A DNA stretch of 33,566 bases from Phenylobacterium sp. GTDB lineage: Bacteria; Pseudomonadota; Alphaproteobacteria; Caulobacterales; Caulobacteraceae. Under the pieces are notes generated by a model, which was given only the letters and a program-made list of their open reading frames with translations, was not told the origin of the DNA and made no database searches. Below are positions 26,266 to 33,566 of the stretch, one piece after another (position 1 is the stretch's first letter; the number at the start of each line of letters is the position of its first letter). The stretch lies in the NCBI GenBank assembly GCA_028290945.1, contig JAQGIV010000098.1, forward strand, positions 1 to 33,566, written 5' to 3'. Position numbers and translations under genes: made by a program.

Positions 26266-26574
26266 ATGAATCCGGTCATCGACCGCCTGAAACTGATCTT
26301 CGTCGGCATCTTCCTGGTGGCCAACATCGCCATGCTCATCTGGCAGGTGGGTTGGGTGATGCCGCGCGAGAGTTGCGAGAAGGCCCATAAGTGGTGGGAC
26401 GGCTCGCAGCGGGTCTGCGCCCAGCCGATCCTGATCTCCGACGTCACCGGCCGGGTGATCGACAACCCCAAGGCCCGACAGGACGCGCTGCGGGCGTTGG
26501 GCCGGTTGCCGCCGGCCAAGGCCGCGCCAACGGCTCCCGCGGCCCTGGCGCCGCCTGCGACAAAAGCTCGCTGA
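26266..26574 (+). CDS. Small single-pass membrane protein (unknown)
   Basis: A 102-residue protein with one membrane helix near residues 9-30 (LIFVGIFLVANIAMLIWQVG), a short soluble part with two Cys (ESCEKAHKWWDG and RVCAQPILI, spaced 18 residues), and an Ala/Pro-rich tail. The Cys pair could form a disulfide if the domain is periplasmic. I do not recognise a family. The ATG at 26266 is preceded by no obvious Shine-Dalgarno. It diverges from etfB, and a 46-bp repeat follows the stop. Codon use looks like its neighbours, so it is probably real. Confidence 0.7.
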   Translation: MNPVIDRLKLIFVGIFLVANIAMLIWQVGWVMPRESCEKAHKWWDGSQRVCAQPILISDVTGRVIDNPKARQDALRALGRLPPAKAAPTAPAALAPPATKAR

Positions 26575-26589
26575 TCTTCTTTTCTCTAC

Positions 26590-26635
26590 GCGCAGCCGGA
26601 CGCAAAAGTGGCTTCCACTTTTGCTGGCTGACGCT
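26590..26635. repeat. 46-bp intergenic repeat, copy B
   Basis: Second copy of the unit at 9527-9572, with about four mismatches. In this copy the inner inverted repeat GCAAAAGTGG / CCACTTTTGC is nearly perfect. It lies between the convergent small membrane protein and adenosyltransferase genes, ending three bases before the latter's stop. Confidence 0.75.
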
Positions 26636-26638
26636 CGG

Positions 26639-27208
26639 CTAGCGCGTCTTCCCCGACTGCCAGAACACCTCGGCCGCGCCGCGGTCGTTGGCGTGGCGGG
26701 CGGCGACGAACAGCAGGTCCGACAGGCGGTTCAGGTAGCGCAGCGCCGGGCCGCTGACCGGCTCGCCGGCCGCCATCAGCCGCACCGCCGCCCGCTCGGC
26801 GCGGCGACAGACGGTGCGGGCCAGGTGCAGCGCCGCGGCCGCCGGCGTTCCGGCCGGCAGGACAAAGGATTTCAGCTCCGGCAGCTCGGCGTTCAGCTGG
26901 TCGATCTCGGCCTCCAGCCGCGTCACCTGCGCCGCGCTGATGCGCAGCACTGAGCCTTCGGCCTCGTCCGGCTTCGGCGGCGTCGAGAGGTCGGCGCCGA
27001 GGTCGAACAGCTCGTTCTGCAGGCGGGCCAGCATGGCGTCGAAGCCGTCCGTGGTGTGCAGCCGCACCAGGCCCAGGCAGGCGTTGGTCTCGTCGACCGC
27101 GCCGTAGGCCTCGACGCGCAGGTCGGCCTTGGAGACCTGCTGGCCGGTGGCCAGGCGGGTTTGGCCGGCGTCGCCGGTGCGGGTGTAGATGCGATTGAGG
27201 GTGACCAC
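26639..27208 (-). CDS. pduO: Cob(I)alamin adenosyltransferase, PduO type
   Basis: A 189-residue enzyme that adenosylates corrinoids to make coenzyme B12. It opens with NRIYTRTGDAGQTRLATGQ, the ATP-binding start of PduO-type transferases, then GAVDETNACLGLVR and LQNELFDLGADL. The helix with CRRAERAAVRL carries the conserved Arg cluster, followed by LNRLSDLLFVAAR. The length is typical of the single-domain bacterial form. The HIG1 gene lies 6 nt upstream, so the pair is one operon. Adenosylcobalamin is the cofactor of methylmalonyl- and ethylmalonyl-CoA mutases, which links it to the acyl-CoA genes nearby. I see no cobalamin riboswitch. Confidence 0.93.
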   Translation of the reverse strand: MVTLNRIYTRTGDAGQTRLATGQQVSKADLRVEAYGAVDETNACLGLVRLHTTDGFDAMLARLQNELFDLGADLSTPPKPDEAEGSVLRISAAQVTRLEAEIDQLNAELPELKSFVLPAGTPAAAALHLARTVCRRAERAAVRLMAAGEPVSGPALRYLNRLSDLLFVAARHANDRGAAEVFWQSGKTR

Positions 27209-27214
27209 GGCCGC

Positions 27215-27415
27215 TCAGCCCCTATGCGTCCGCCACCAGACGGCGGCGACCAGGACGGCGATGGCGATCGCCTGGGCCAGCACCCGCAGGCGCATCAGCT
27301 TGTTGGAATAGGAGCGGCCGAACTCGCCGCCGCGGAACAGGGCGTAGATGCCGAAGCCCAGCACCACGGTGACGGCGGCCAGGGCGGCAGGGATCAGGAA
27401 GCTGAAGACATCCAT
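27215..27415 (-). CDS. HIG1-domain twin-transmembrane small protein
   Basis: A 66-residue membrane protein with two helices (about residues 5-27 and 45-62). The loop motif GGEFGRSYSNKLMRLRVLAQ matches the HIG_1_N signature; mitochondrial relatives (Rcf1/HIGD1) associate with cytochrome oxidase. In alphaproteobacteria such a gene is often next to the PduO-type transferase and etfBA, as here. The role in bacteria is not established. The gene overlaps nothing and precedes pduO by 6 nt. Confidence 0.9.
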   Translation of the reverse strand: MDVFSFLIPAALAAVTVVLGFGIYALFRGGEFGRSYSNKLMRLRVLAQAIAIAVLVAAVWWRTHRG

Positions 27416-27734
27416 GGCCGGAACTTAAGGCGGCTCGGCGATCACCGCCAGACCCTGGCGCCGCCACAAACTGGGTCGCACCCGGCTTGACGACGGGGTC
27501 GTCGATCTTGTTCAACAACCATCATTCGGTGAGTCGTGTCGAATTTCGGCCGCACTCGCTTCCCATATGACCCCGAAGCCAGTTCCCGCCCCGTTTTTCG
27601 AGGTCGTTCACCTCGACTCGGCGCCAATGGCGTACTGCCCCGGAATCGCGTAACGGGGTATCTGAACATGTTCACCCACCCTTGCTCGGTCGCGCCGGCA
27701 GGGACAAGAGGACGGTCCTCCCCGTCATACATTG
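27416..27734. promoter_or_regulatory. 319-bp divergent intergenic region with several palindromes
   Basis: No convincing gene is visible. The region holds five short dyads: GACGAC-GGG-GTCGTC (27489-27503), TTGTTCAACAA (27508-27518), TCGAGGT-CGTTC-ACCTCGA (27598-27616), the perfect 12-mer TGAACATGTTCA (27663-27674), and GAGGAC-G-GTCCTC (about 27708-27720), just before the TetR start. TetR proteins often repress their own promoter through such dyads, so one or more may be operators for the tandem TetR genes. The leftward promoter for HIG1-pduO must also be here. Confidence 0.45.
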
Positions 27735-28385
27735 ATGAAGCACATCTCCCCGAACCAAGTCGCCGGCGAAACCGCCGTCAAGATGCCGACCCGCCGGGCG
27801 CTGGCCAAGCAACAGACCCGCGCCAAGGTGCTGGCCGCCGCCCGTCGGCTGTTCAGCGAAAGCGGCTACGAAGGCGCCACCATCCGCGACATCGCCGCGG
27901 CCGCCGGCATGTCCACCGGCGCGGTGTTCGCCAACTTCACCGACAAGTCGGACCTGTTCCGCGAAATCATGGGCAGCGACATGGCCGCGCTGGCCGAGAC
28001 CATGCGCGACGGTGCGGCCCGCGGGCGCGGCGTCGAGGACGCCCTGCTCAAGGCCTTCACCGCCGGCTACGCCTTCTACAAGGGCCAGCTGCCGCTCGCC
28101 CGCGCCGCCTTCAGCGTCTCCTGGGCGCCGCAGGACGGTCCGGTCCTGCGCAACGCGCCGCAGGTGAACGTGCTGCATGAGCTGATCGTCGAGCAGCTGA
28201 CGCTCGGCGTGCAGCGCGGCGAGCTCAGCCAGGAAGCCGAGATCAAGCTGCGCTCGCAGATGCTGTTCGACGCCTACCTGTCGAACTACCCGCAGGCGAT
28301 CTTCGAAGGCTGGAGCCTGGACGCCCTGCAGGCCCGCGCGCGCGACCAGATCCGCATCCTGCTGGCGGGCGCCCGGCGCGGATAG
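27735..28385 (+). CDS. TetR-family transcriptional regulator (first of tandem pair)
   Basis: A 216-residue regulator. The helix-turn-helix is at about residues 24-70: QTRAKVLAAARRLFSESGYE, then TIRDIAAAAGMSTGAVFANF and FTDKSDLFREIM. The C-terminal helical ligand domain is divergent, so the ligand cannot be read; PQAIFEGWSLDALQAR is typical of a TetR_C dimer helix. The ATG at 27735 lacks a strong ribosome site; ATG 27783 (MPTRRALAKQQ) is an alternative giving a more usual N-terminus. The second TetR gene starts 6 nt after its stop, so they form an operon. Confidence 0.9.
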   Translation: MKHISPNQVAGETAVKMPTRRALAKQQTRAKVLAAARRLFSESGYEGATIRDIAAAAGMSTGAVFANFTDKSDLFREIMGSDMAALAETMRDGAARGRGVEDALLKAFTAGYAFYKGQLPLARAAFSVSWAPQDGPVLRNAPQVNVLHELIVEQLTLGVQRGELSQEAEIKLRSQMLFDAYLSNYPQAIFEGWSLDALQARARDQIRILLAGARRG

Positions 28386-28391
28386 CGGCCC

Positions 28392-29081
28392 ATGAAGGCG
28401 GACGTCCACCCGCGACTGCGGCACGTCGCCCGCAACCCCCGCCGCCCGGCGGGGGTTGCGGCGGCGCGTCCGGCCGAGGCCGGTCCCCGCCAGACCCAGA
28501 AGGCGGCCACCCGCAGCCGCGTGCTCGACGCGGCCCGGGATCTGTTCGACACCCAAGGCTACCAGGGCACGACGATCCGCGAGATCGCCCGCCACGCCGG
28601 CGTCTCGGTGGGCAGCGTGTTCACCACCTTCGCCTCCAAGGGCGAGATCCTCAGCCAGGTGATGGAGGAGCGGCTCGAAGCCCTGTGCGCCGAGCTCGAC
28701 CGGGTGGTGCCGCACCTGCGCGGGTCGACCGCCGACCGGCTGCGCTCGATGTTCGCCATCCACTTCGCCTTCGAGGCGCGGCGCACCAAGCTGTTCCTGT
28801 CGCACATCGCCGCCGCCTACGACTGGACCCTGCCGCCCAGCGCCAAGCCGTTCGGCCGCACGCCGCGCCTGCGCGACGTGATCCACGACATCCTGGTCAA
28901 GGGCGTGGCGGAGGGCGACGTCGATCCATCCATCGACCTGCTGGGCGCGGTCGAGCTTCTGGTCGGGGCCTACGGCTGGAGCTTCCGGCTGGCCGTCACC
29001 GAAGGCGCCGACGCCCAGGCCATGACCGCCGCCATGGACCGCCAGATCGGCCTGATCGCCAACGGCTTCCGGCCGCGCTAG
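28392..29081 (+). CDS. TetR-family transcriptional regulator (second of tandem pair)
   Basis: A 229-residue regulator with an Arg/Pro/Ala-rich leader of about 35 residues, then the helix-turn-helix: KAATRSRVLDAARDLFDTQG, TIREIARHAGVSVGSVFTTF and ASKGEILSQVM. It aligns with the first TetR over the DNA-binding region (TIR-IA-AG-S-G-VF--F--K) but the C-terminal domains differ, so they probably arose by an old duplication or recruit different ligands. Convergent with mcd, sharing the CTAG at 29078-29081. Fatty acyl-CoA or related ligands are plausible from context only. Confidence 0.9.
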   Translation: MKADVHPRLRHVARNPRRPAGVAAARPAEAGPRQTQKAATRSRVLDAARDLFDTQGYQGTTIREIARHAGVSVGSVFTTFASKGEILSQVMEERLEALCAELDRVVPHLRGSTADRLRSMFAIHFAFEARRTKLFLSHIAAAYDWTLPPSAKPFGRTPRLRDVIHDILVKGVAEGDVDPSIDLLGAVELLVGAYGWSFRLAVTEGADAQAMTAAMDRQIGLIANGFRPR

Positions 29082-30724
29082 TTCGCGCCGTCGAGCAGGC
29101 GCCGCGCGATCACCTGCGCCTGGATCTCGCCGGCGCCTTCGAAGATGTTGAGGATGCGGGCGTCGGCCAGCAGCCGGCTGACCGGCTGCTCCACCGCAAA
29201 CCCCGTCCCGCCGTGGATCTGCACGGCGTTGTCGGCCGCCGCCCAGGCGATGCGGGCGGCCACCAGCTTGGCCATTCCGGCCTCCAGGTCGCAGCGCCGC
29301 CCGGCGTCCTTGGCGCGGGCCGCGAACCAGGCGAGCCGCCGGGCGCCCGCGATCTCGGCGGCCATCATGGCGAGCTTGTTGGCCACCCGTGGAAACCTGG
29401 CGATCGGATCGCCGAACTGCCGCCTGGCCAGCGCATAGTCGAGCGCCAGGTCGAGGGCGTTCTGCGCCACGCCGATGGCCCGCGCCGCGGTCTGGATGCG
29501 GGCGGATTCGAAGGTCGCCATCAGCTGGGCGAAGCCCTGGCCTTCCTGGCCGCCCAGCAGGTTGGCGTGGGCCACCTGGAAGCCGTCGAAGGCCAGCTCA
29601 TATTCGCGCATGCCGCGGTAGCCGATCACCGGGATCTCGCCGCCGCTCAGGCCGGGCGCTGGGAACGGATCGGCCTCGGTCCCGCGCGGCTTTTCGGCCA
29701 GGAACATGGAAAGGCCCCGGTGGTCCTTCGACGCCGGATCGGTGCGCACCAGCAGGGTCATCAGGTCGGCGCGGGCGGCGTGGGTGATCCAGGTCTTGGC
29801 GCCCGACACCCGCCAGACCTCGCCGTCGCGCACCGCTCGCGTGCGCAGGCTGGCGAGGTCCGAGCCCGCCTCCGGCTCGGTGAACACCGCCGTCGGGATG
29901 ATCGCGCCCGAACAGATGCCGGGCAGGAAGCGCTGTTTCTGGTCGGCCGTGCCGTGCGCCAGGATCAGCTCCGCGGCGATCTCCGAGCGGGTGCCCAGCG
30001 AGCCGGTCCCGATCCAGCCGCGCGACAGCGCCTCCGACACCACGCACATGGCCACCTTGCCGAGGCCCGAGCCGCCCCAGTCCTCCGGCGCGGTCAGGCC
30101 GAACACGCCGAGCGCCCCCAGCTCCTCGATCAGCTCGATGGGGATCAGCGCATTGGCCAGGTGCCAGCCTTGCGCGAAGGGCGCGATCTTCTCGGCGGCG
30201 AAGCCCGCGAACTGCTCGCGCACCGCCTCCAGGGTCTCGTCGAGTCCGCTGGCCTCCAGCGACGGGCGGCCGCGCGCCTGGTCGAGTAGGACGACGATGC
30301 GGTGCTTCACGGCCTGGGAGGCCCCCGGCCGCAGGGCCGCGATGGCCGGCGCCAGGCGCTCGGCGGCGACGCCGAGGTCGGCGGGACGGAAAACCTCGCC
30401 CTGGTTCATGGGAAGGCCGCCGGCCAGCTGGCTCAGATACTCGTGCGCCAGCAGTTGGGCGGGCAGGGCTTCGGCCTCGCCCAGCGCGCCCAGCGCCTCC
30501 AGGTCCCGCGCCCAGGCCGCGGTCTCGCGCAAGGTCTCGGCATAGGTTGCGCACCAGGCGAGGCCATGGGCGGCGTGCTGTTCGCGGTCCAGCGCGGTGC
30601 GATCCACCCGGCCGTCCGGGGCCACGAGGCCGACCACCGCGGCCCGCAGCTCGGCGACCAGGCCCGCGGCGGCGTCGGCGGCGCGGTCCAGGCGGCTCGG
30701 CAGATCGGGCAGGACGAGGCTCAT
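29078..30724 (-). CDS. mcd: (2S)-methylsuccinyl-CoA dehydrogenase
   Basis: A 548-residue acyl-CoA dehydrogenase. The core (about residues 165-545) has FTEPEAGSDLASLRT, the FAD motif [34 protein letters not shown] and a catalytic-Glu region FEGAGEIQ. The N-terminal extension of about 160 residues (HAAHGLAWCATYAETLRE, QLAGGLPMNQGEVFRPADLG) is the mark of Mcd, which oxidises methylsuccinyl-CoA to mesaconyl-CoA in the ethylmalonyl-CoA pathway of acetyl-CoA assimilation and donates electrons to ETF. Generic acyl-CoA dehydrogenases lack this extension. It is encoded alone, convergent with the second TetR. Confidence 0.88.
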   Translation of the reverse strand: MSLVLPDLPSRLDRAADAAAGLVAELRAAVVGLVAPDGRVDRTALDREQHAAHGLAWCATYAETLRETAAWARDLEALGALGEAEALPAQLLAHEYLSQLAGGLPMNQGEVFRPADLGVAAERLAPAIAALRPGASQAVKHRIVVLLDQARGRPSLEASGLDETLEAVREQFAGFAAEKIAPFAQGWHLANALIPIELIEELGALGVFGLTAPEDWGGSGLGKVAMCVVSEALSRGWIGTGSLGTRSEIAAELILAHGTADQKQRFLPGICSGAIIPTAVFTEPEAGSDLASLRTRAVRDGEVWRVSGAKTWITHAARADLMTLLVRTDPASKDHRGLSMFLAEKPRGTEADPFPAPGLSGGEIPVIGYRGMREYELAFDGFQVAHANLLGGQEGQGFAQLMATFESARIQTAARAIGVAQNALDLALDYALARRQFGDPIARFPRVANKLAMMAAEIAGARRLAWFAARAKDAGRRCDLEAGMAKLVAARIAWAAADNAVQIHGGTGFAVEQPVSRLLADARILNIFEGAGEIQAQVIARRLLDGAN

Positions 30725-30804
30725 GGCGCCACTATAGGGCCAGCCTTGCCTTGTGCAGCGTAAGCGAGCTTCAGTATCGCCGTTTTCGAAGGGAGCCGCC
30801 GGCC

Positions 30805-31431
30805 ATGATCGTCGTCCACCACCTCAACGACTCGCGCTCGCAGCGCATCCTGTGGCTGCTGGAAGAGCTGAGCGTCCCCTACGAGATCAAGTCCTACGCG
30901 CGTGACGCCACAACCCGCCTGGCGCCGCCGGAGCTCACCGCCATCCATCCGCTGGGCAAGAGCCCGGTGATCACCGACGGCGAGCGGGTGGTGCACGAGA
31001 GCGGCGCGATCATCGACTACCTCATCCGCCGCCACGGCGGCGGCCGGCTGGCCCCGGCCCTGGGCTCCGAGGCCTACGAGACCTACCAGCAGTGGCTGCA
31101 CTACGCGGAGGGCTCGGCCATGCTGCCGCTGTTGATGTTCATGTACGTCAGTCGGCTGGGTGAGGCCGGCAAGCCGCTGCACGGGCGCATCGACGGCGAG
31201 ATCGCCAACCACATCGGCTATGTGAACGCCGCCCTGGAGGGCCGCGACTGGCTGCTGGCCGACTTCTCGGCGGCCGACGTGCAGATGAGCTTCGTCGGCG
31301 AGGTGCTGCTGCCGTTCGGCCGGCTCGACGCCTATCCGAACATCAAGGCCTGGGTGAAGCGCTTCCAGGCCCGCCCGGCCTACAAGGCGGCCCTCGAAAA
31401 GGGCGGCGCCTATTCCTACGGGAACGCCTAG
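30805..31431 (+). CDS. Glutathione S-transferase family protein
   Basis: A 208-residue GST. The thioredoxin-like N-terminal domain starts MIVVHHLNDSRSQRILWLLE and has HPLGKSPVITDGERVVHESG, where the Pro and Glu-Ser contact glutathione. The all-helical C-terminal domain ends with LDAYPNIKAWVKRFQARPAYKAAL. The Ser in the DSRSQ region is the likely catalytic residue. The substrate is unknown. The ATG at 30805 has GAAGGGAG about 9 nt upstream; a longer open frame to 30547 is antisense to mcd. Convergent with the hydrolase gene, sharing CTAG. Confidence 0.92.
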   Translation: MIVVHHLNDSRSQRILWLLEELSVPYEIKSYARDATTRLAPPELTAIHPLGKSPVITDGERVVHESGAIIDYLIRRHGGGRLAPALGSEAYETYQQWLHYAEGSAMLPLLMFMYVSRLGEAGKPLHGRIDGEIANHIGYVNAALEGRDWLLADFSAADVQMSFVGEVLLPFGRLDAYPNIKAWVKRFQARPAYKAALEKGGAYSYGNA

Positions 31432-32228
31432 TAGCCCTGCGGGAACGGATCCTCGCCCAGCATCCCGTCGAGGAAGTCGAACACCGCGGCCTTGGTGAGC
31501 GCGTGCGGGATGGCTGAGAAGTGGTCGCAGCCGGTCACCGTCACGCCGAAGCCGTGCGGGAATACCCGCGCCAGGTCTTCGGGATCGCCGGCCCCCTCGT
31601 CGCGCTGGCCGGCCACCACCAGCACCGGCATGGGCAGGGCCCGCATGGCGTCCTGATCGAGCGGCGGGTTCTTGGCCTGGACGAAGGCGGCGAGCGCCTG
31701 GCGGTCCTCGCCCTGTTCGTCGGCGAAGTGGCGGAAACTCTGCAGCATGGGCTGGGTGATGCTCGCCGGATCCTCGGCCAGCAGGGCCTCGGCCATGGGA
31801 TTGCCGGTCATCGCCGGCGACGGCTCCAGCAGCTTGCCGCCCACCCCGCCGAGGATCAGCTTCGAGACCCGCTCCGGCGCGGCCATGGCGACGGCGAGCG
31901 CCGTGCGCGTGCCCATGGAATAGCCGAACACGTCGGCCCGCGGCAGGTCCACATGGTCCATCAGCGCCAGCACGTCGGCGGCCAGCTTGTCGCGCGTGTA
32001 GGCCTGCGGCTCGTAGAGCTTGGCGCTCTCGCCGTGGCCGCGCTGGTCCAGGGCCACCACCCGGATCCCGCGGCGTTCGAAGGCGCCGTACCAGCCGGTG
32101 CGCCGCCAGCCCTCGCCCCGGTTGGAGGTGAAGCCGTGCAGCAGCACGATCGTCCGCTCGCCGCCGCCGGGGGGCGCGATGTCGTCATAGGCGAGGGTGA
32201 CGCCGTCGGGTGTGGTGAAGCTGGCCAT
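31428..32228 (-). CDS. Alpha/beta-hydrolase-fold protein
   Basis: A 266-residue cytoplasmic hydrolase. The oxyanion motif is LLHGF (residues 29-33), the nucleophile elbow is GYSMG with Ser104, the acid is probably Asp in GQRDEGAGDPEDL, and the His is in TGCDHFSA. DQRGHGESAKLYEPQAYT is typical of carboxylesterase/lactonase-like members. The substrate is not inferable. Its C-terminus overlaps the GST stop by the shared CTAG. No signal peptide. Confidence 0.9.
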   Translation of the reverse strand: MASFTTPDGVTLAYDDIAPPGGGERTIVLLHGFTSNRGEGWRRTGWYGAFERRGIRVVALDQRGHGESAKLYEPQAYTRDKLAADVLALMDHVDLPRADVFGYSMGTRTALAVAMAAPERVSKLILGGVGGKLLEPSPAMTGNPMAEALLAEDPASITQPMLQSFRHFADEQGEDRQALAAFVQAKNPPLDQDAMRALPMPVLVVAGQRDEGAGDPEDLARVFPHGFGVTVTGCDHFSAIPHALTKAAVFDFLDGMLGEDPFPQGY

Positions 32229-32289
32229 CGGGCCGCAACCTAGGGTCCGGCGGGCGGGCTCTGCAAGCGCCTGTTCAGAGGGGCGATCT

Positions 32290-32467
32290 TCCTCTCCCCC
32301 CGCGCAGCGAGAGGGGAGAGGGTAGGGAGAGGGGCGGCGCAGGATGCGGATCCGCGTTCCCCTTGCCGCCGTTGCCGCGGGCTATGGCTGATCGGCTGCC
32401 GCGATGGCGAGGTCGAGCCACCCCTCTCCCGGCCTCTCCCCTCTCGCTTCGCGGGGGGAGAGGAGAG
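32290..32467. repeat. Large inverted-repeat element upstream of the hydrolase gene (about 178 bp)
   Basis: The left arm (CCTCTCCCCCCGCGCAGCGA, GAGGGGAGAGGGTAGGGAGA) and the right arm (ACCCCTCTCCCGGCCTCTCC, CCTCTCGCTTCGCGGGGGGA) are largely complementary over nearly 50 bp, separated by about 80 bp that includes GCGGATCCGC (32346-32355). It lies in a gap of 239 bp between two minus-strand genes and ends at the stop codon of the M15 peptidase gene. Related to 10571-10714 and 20333-20450 in design. Confidence 0.7.
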
Positions 32468-33382
32468 TTACGGCGGCTCGCCGGTCCACTCCCAGTGCCA
32501 GGGCTCGAAGGGGTAGGGCAGGAAGCCGTAGTCGCCGGCGTGGACGACCAGCCAACGGTAGGCCGGCGTGCGGGCCATGGCCGCGCGGTTGGCGTCGTCG
32601 GTGGAGGTGGGGTCCTGGCCGGCCGGGTGGTCGAGGTAGAGGTCCATGGCCAGGCCCGTGCGGTGCGCCGAGCAGTGGGCGCGGGTCAGGGTGTTGCAGC
32701 CGCCGCCGGAACAGCGCTGCGCCTCCTCCGCCGGGCTGCGGTAGCCGGAGACCAGCTTCAGCACCTCGCCATGCGCGACGCCCTCGGCGCGGGCCGCGGC
32801 GACCAGCCGGCGGTAGGCGGTGAGCGCGCTCTCGCGCAGCTGGATGGGCTTGCCGCCGTAGCTCTCGGCGGGCGCGGCGGCAGCGAGCGCCGTGTCGGCC
32901 GGGGCGGCGGGGCACAGGCCCTGGGCGGTCTGCTGCACGAAGGGCCGGCGCAGCGCCATGGCGTTGCGCATGGTGGCGAAGTCGCTCTCCTTCACGATGC
33001 CGTCGGGGTCAAGCTTGTGGGCGGCCTGCCAGCGGGCGTAGGCGGCGGCGAAGCCGGCGGTGGCGGGGCCGCAGCGCGTGCCGGCCTCGCGGCCGATCAG
33101 CGGCGCATAGGTCGCCCAGCCGGTCTCTGCGCGGCCGAACGGGCTCCAGACGAGGCTGTTGAGCGAGCGGTCGTTGGCGGCGGCCGCGTCGCGCCAGCCG
33201 TCGGTCCCGCAAGCCTCGGTGGAGGGCGCGGGCAAGGGCGGCGGCGGCGCGGCGGGCGCGATTGCGGCGGCCGGCCGCGCCGGACCATGGGTGGTCACGC
33301 GCAGGACCACGATGGCGCCGATGCCGAGCACCAGCACGACCGCGATCAGGAACCGCAACAGTTCTGAGGGCTTACGTTTCAC
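32468..33382 (-). CDS. D-alanyl-D-alanine carboxypeptidase family (VanY/M15) protein
   Basis: A 304-residue membrane-anchored zinc peptidase acting on peptidoglycan stems in the periplasm. An N-terminal helix (LLRFLIAVVLVLGIGAIVVL) anchors it, followed by a Pro/Ala linker and a region of unknown function. The catalytic domain has SGYRSPAEEAQRC, then the zinc motif S238-A-H240-R-T-G-L-A-M-D247 and E293-P-W-H296, all conserved M15 residues. Start GTG 33382 (VKRKPSELL) fits a basic anchor; a TTG at 33394 is an alternative. Neither has a good ribosome site. Divergent from a lipoprotein gene. Confidence 0.85.
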   Translation of the reverse strand: MKRKPSELLRFLIAVVLVLGIGAIVVLRVTTHGPARPAAAIAPAAPPPPLPAPSTEACGTDGWRDAAAANDRSLNSLVWSPFGRAETGWATYAPLIGREAGTRCGPATAGFAAAYARWQAAHKLDPDGIVKESDFATMRNAMALRRPFVQQTAQGLCPAAPADTALAAAAPAESYGGKPIQLRESALTAYRRLVAAARAEGVAHGEVLKLVSGYRSPAEEAQRCSGGGCNTLTRAHCSAHRTGLAMDLYLDHPAGQDPTSTDDANRAAMARTPAYRWLVVHAGDYGFLPYPFEPWHWEWTGEPP

Positions 33383-33417
33383 GTCGCGTACCAACGCGCC
33401 TTCAACAGCTAAGGTCC

Positions 33418-33566
33418 ATGATGCGTATCGCTCCGGCGGCCGTGATCCTCGGCGTCGGCGGCCTCATCCTGGCCGCCTGCTCCGACCCTACCCCGAACCC
33501 GGCCTCGACGCCCGTCGCCCAGGCGGCGCCCGCGCCCGCGGCGCCGGTGGCGCCGCCCGTCACCGA
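33418..33566 (+). CDS. Lipoprotein, N-terminus only (cut by window edge)
   Basis: The first 49 codons of a gene running off the right edge. MMRIAPAAVILGVGGLILAA then C gives a lipobox L-A-A-C, so the product is a lipoprotein. The next residues (SDPTPNPASTPVAQAAPAPA) are Pro/Ala-rich, a flexible tether. Start ATG 33418 or 33421, with AAGG just upstream. Its identity is not determinable. Confidence 0.75.
   Translation, partial: MMRIAPAAVILGVGGLILAACSDPTPNPASTPVAQAAPAPAAPVAPPVT

Noticed and set aside
27442..27732. 96-codon minus-strand frame in the 27.4-27.7 kb gap
   Set aside because: Composition is Arg-rich and motif-free, and it crosses several palindromes; it looks like a chance frame.
26639..27734. 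Cobalamin riboswitch for the pduO/HIG1 operon
   Set aside because: I could not find the conserved B12-box or the extended paired elements upstream of the HIG1 start.

Overview
The window reads as a chromosomal segment of a high-GC alphaproteobacterium of the order Caulobacterales, most likely Phenylobacterium or Caulobacter. Support: a TipF flagellar-positioning homologue, promoter candidates close to the Caulobacter housekeeping consensus (TTGACGS N10-14 GCTANAWC), a suhB/MmgR-type alphaproteobacterial sRNA, an etfB-etfA / adenosyltransferase / HIG1 gene group, and alphaproteobacterial intergenic palindromes. The genus is an inference. I see no prophage, insertion sequence, CRISPR array, tRNA or rRNA. 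This is an ordinary core-type region, densely packed with short intergenic gaps.

Layout. 1-1.2 kb: a BenM/CatM-like LysR gene (cut by the window edge), diverging from a small winged-helix-like protein coupled to a TauE/SafE transporter. 1.2-1.33 kb: two inverted repeats and a minus-strand sRNA candidate in front of a GNAT gene. 2-5.9 kb: SDR dehydrogenase, tadA, rluB-rsmD, ArsR regulator. 6.1-9.5 kb: a soluble CBS-like hybrid histidine kinase convergent with mutL. 9.6-11.3 kb: a TraB/GumN-fold exported protein and a DUF3035/BamF-like lipoprotein. 11.4-18.7 kb: a minus-strand housekeeping run tipF, HAD phosphatase, MaoC hydratase, ribF, ileS, lspA. 18.8-24.3 kb: Baeyer-Villiger-type monooxygenase, 3-hydroxybutyryl-CoA dehydrogenase, a LysR gene divergent from a small exported TonB-C-like protein, and a DUF4242/GlxA-type regulator pair. 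24.4-30.7 kb: etfA, etfB, a small membrane protein, cobalamin adenosyltransferase, HIG1 protein, two tandem TetR genes and a (2S)-methylsuccinyl-CoA dehydrogenase. 30.8 kb to the end: glutathione S-transferase, alpha/beta hydrolase, M15 peptidase and a truncated lipoprotein gene.

How it works together. Mcd feeds electrons to ETF, 3-hydroxybutyryl-CoA dehydrogenase works on C4 acyl-CoA, and the adenosyltransferase makes the B12 cofactor of acyl-CoA mutases. Together they suggest acetyl-CoA assimilation through the ethylmalonyl-CoA pathway, although crotonyl-CoA carboxylase/reductase and the mutases are not here. rluB, rsmD, tadA, ileS, ribF and lspA are translation, cofactor and envelope housekeeping genes.

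The most noteworthy signals are regulatory: the suhB/MmgR-like sRNA at 1228-1299 (minus), two LysR boxes at divergent LysR starts, stem-loop elements at convergent gene ends, and three convergent gene pairs that overlap by exactly one shared CTAG, giving TAG stops on both strands. Nothing here clearly amounts to an undescribed multi-gene system.
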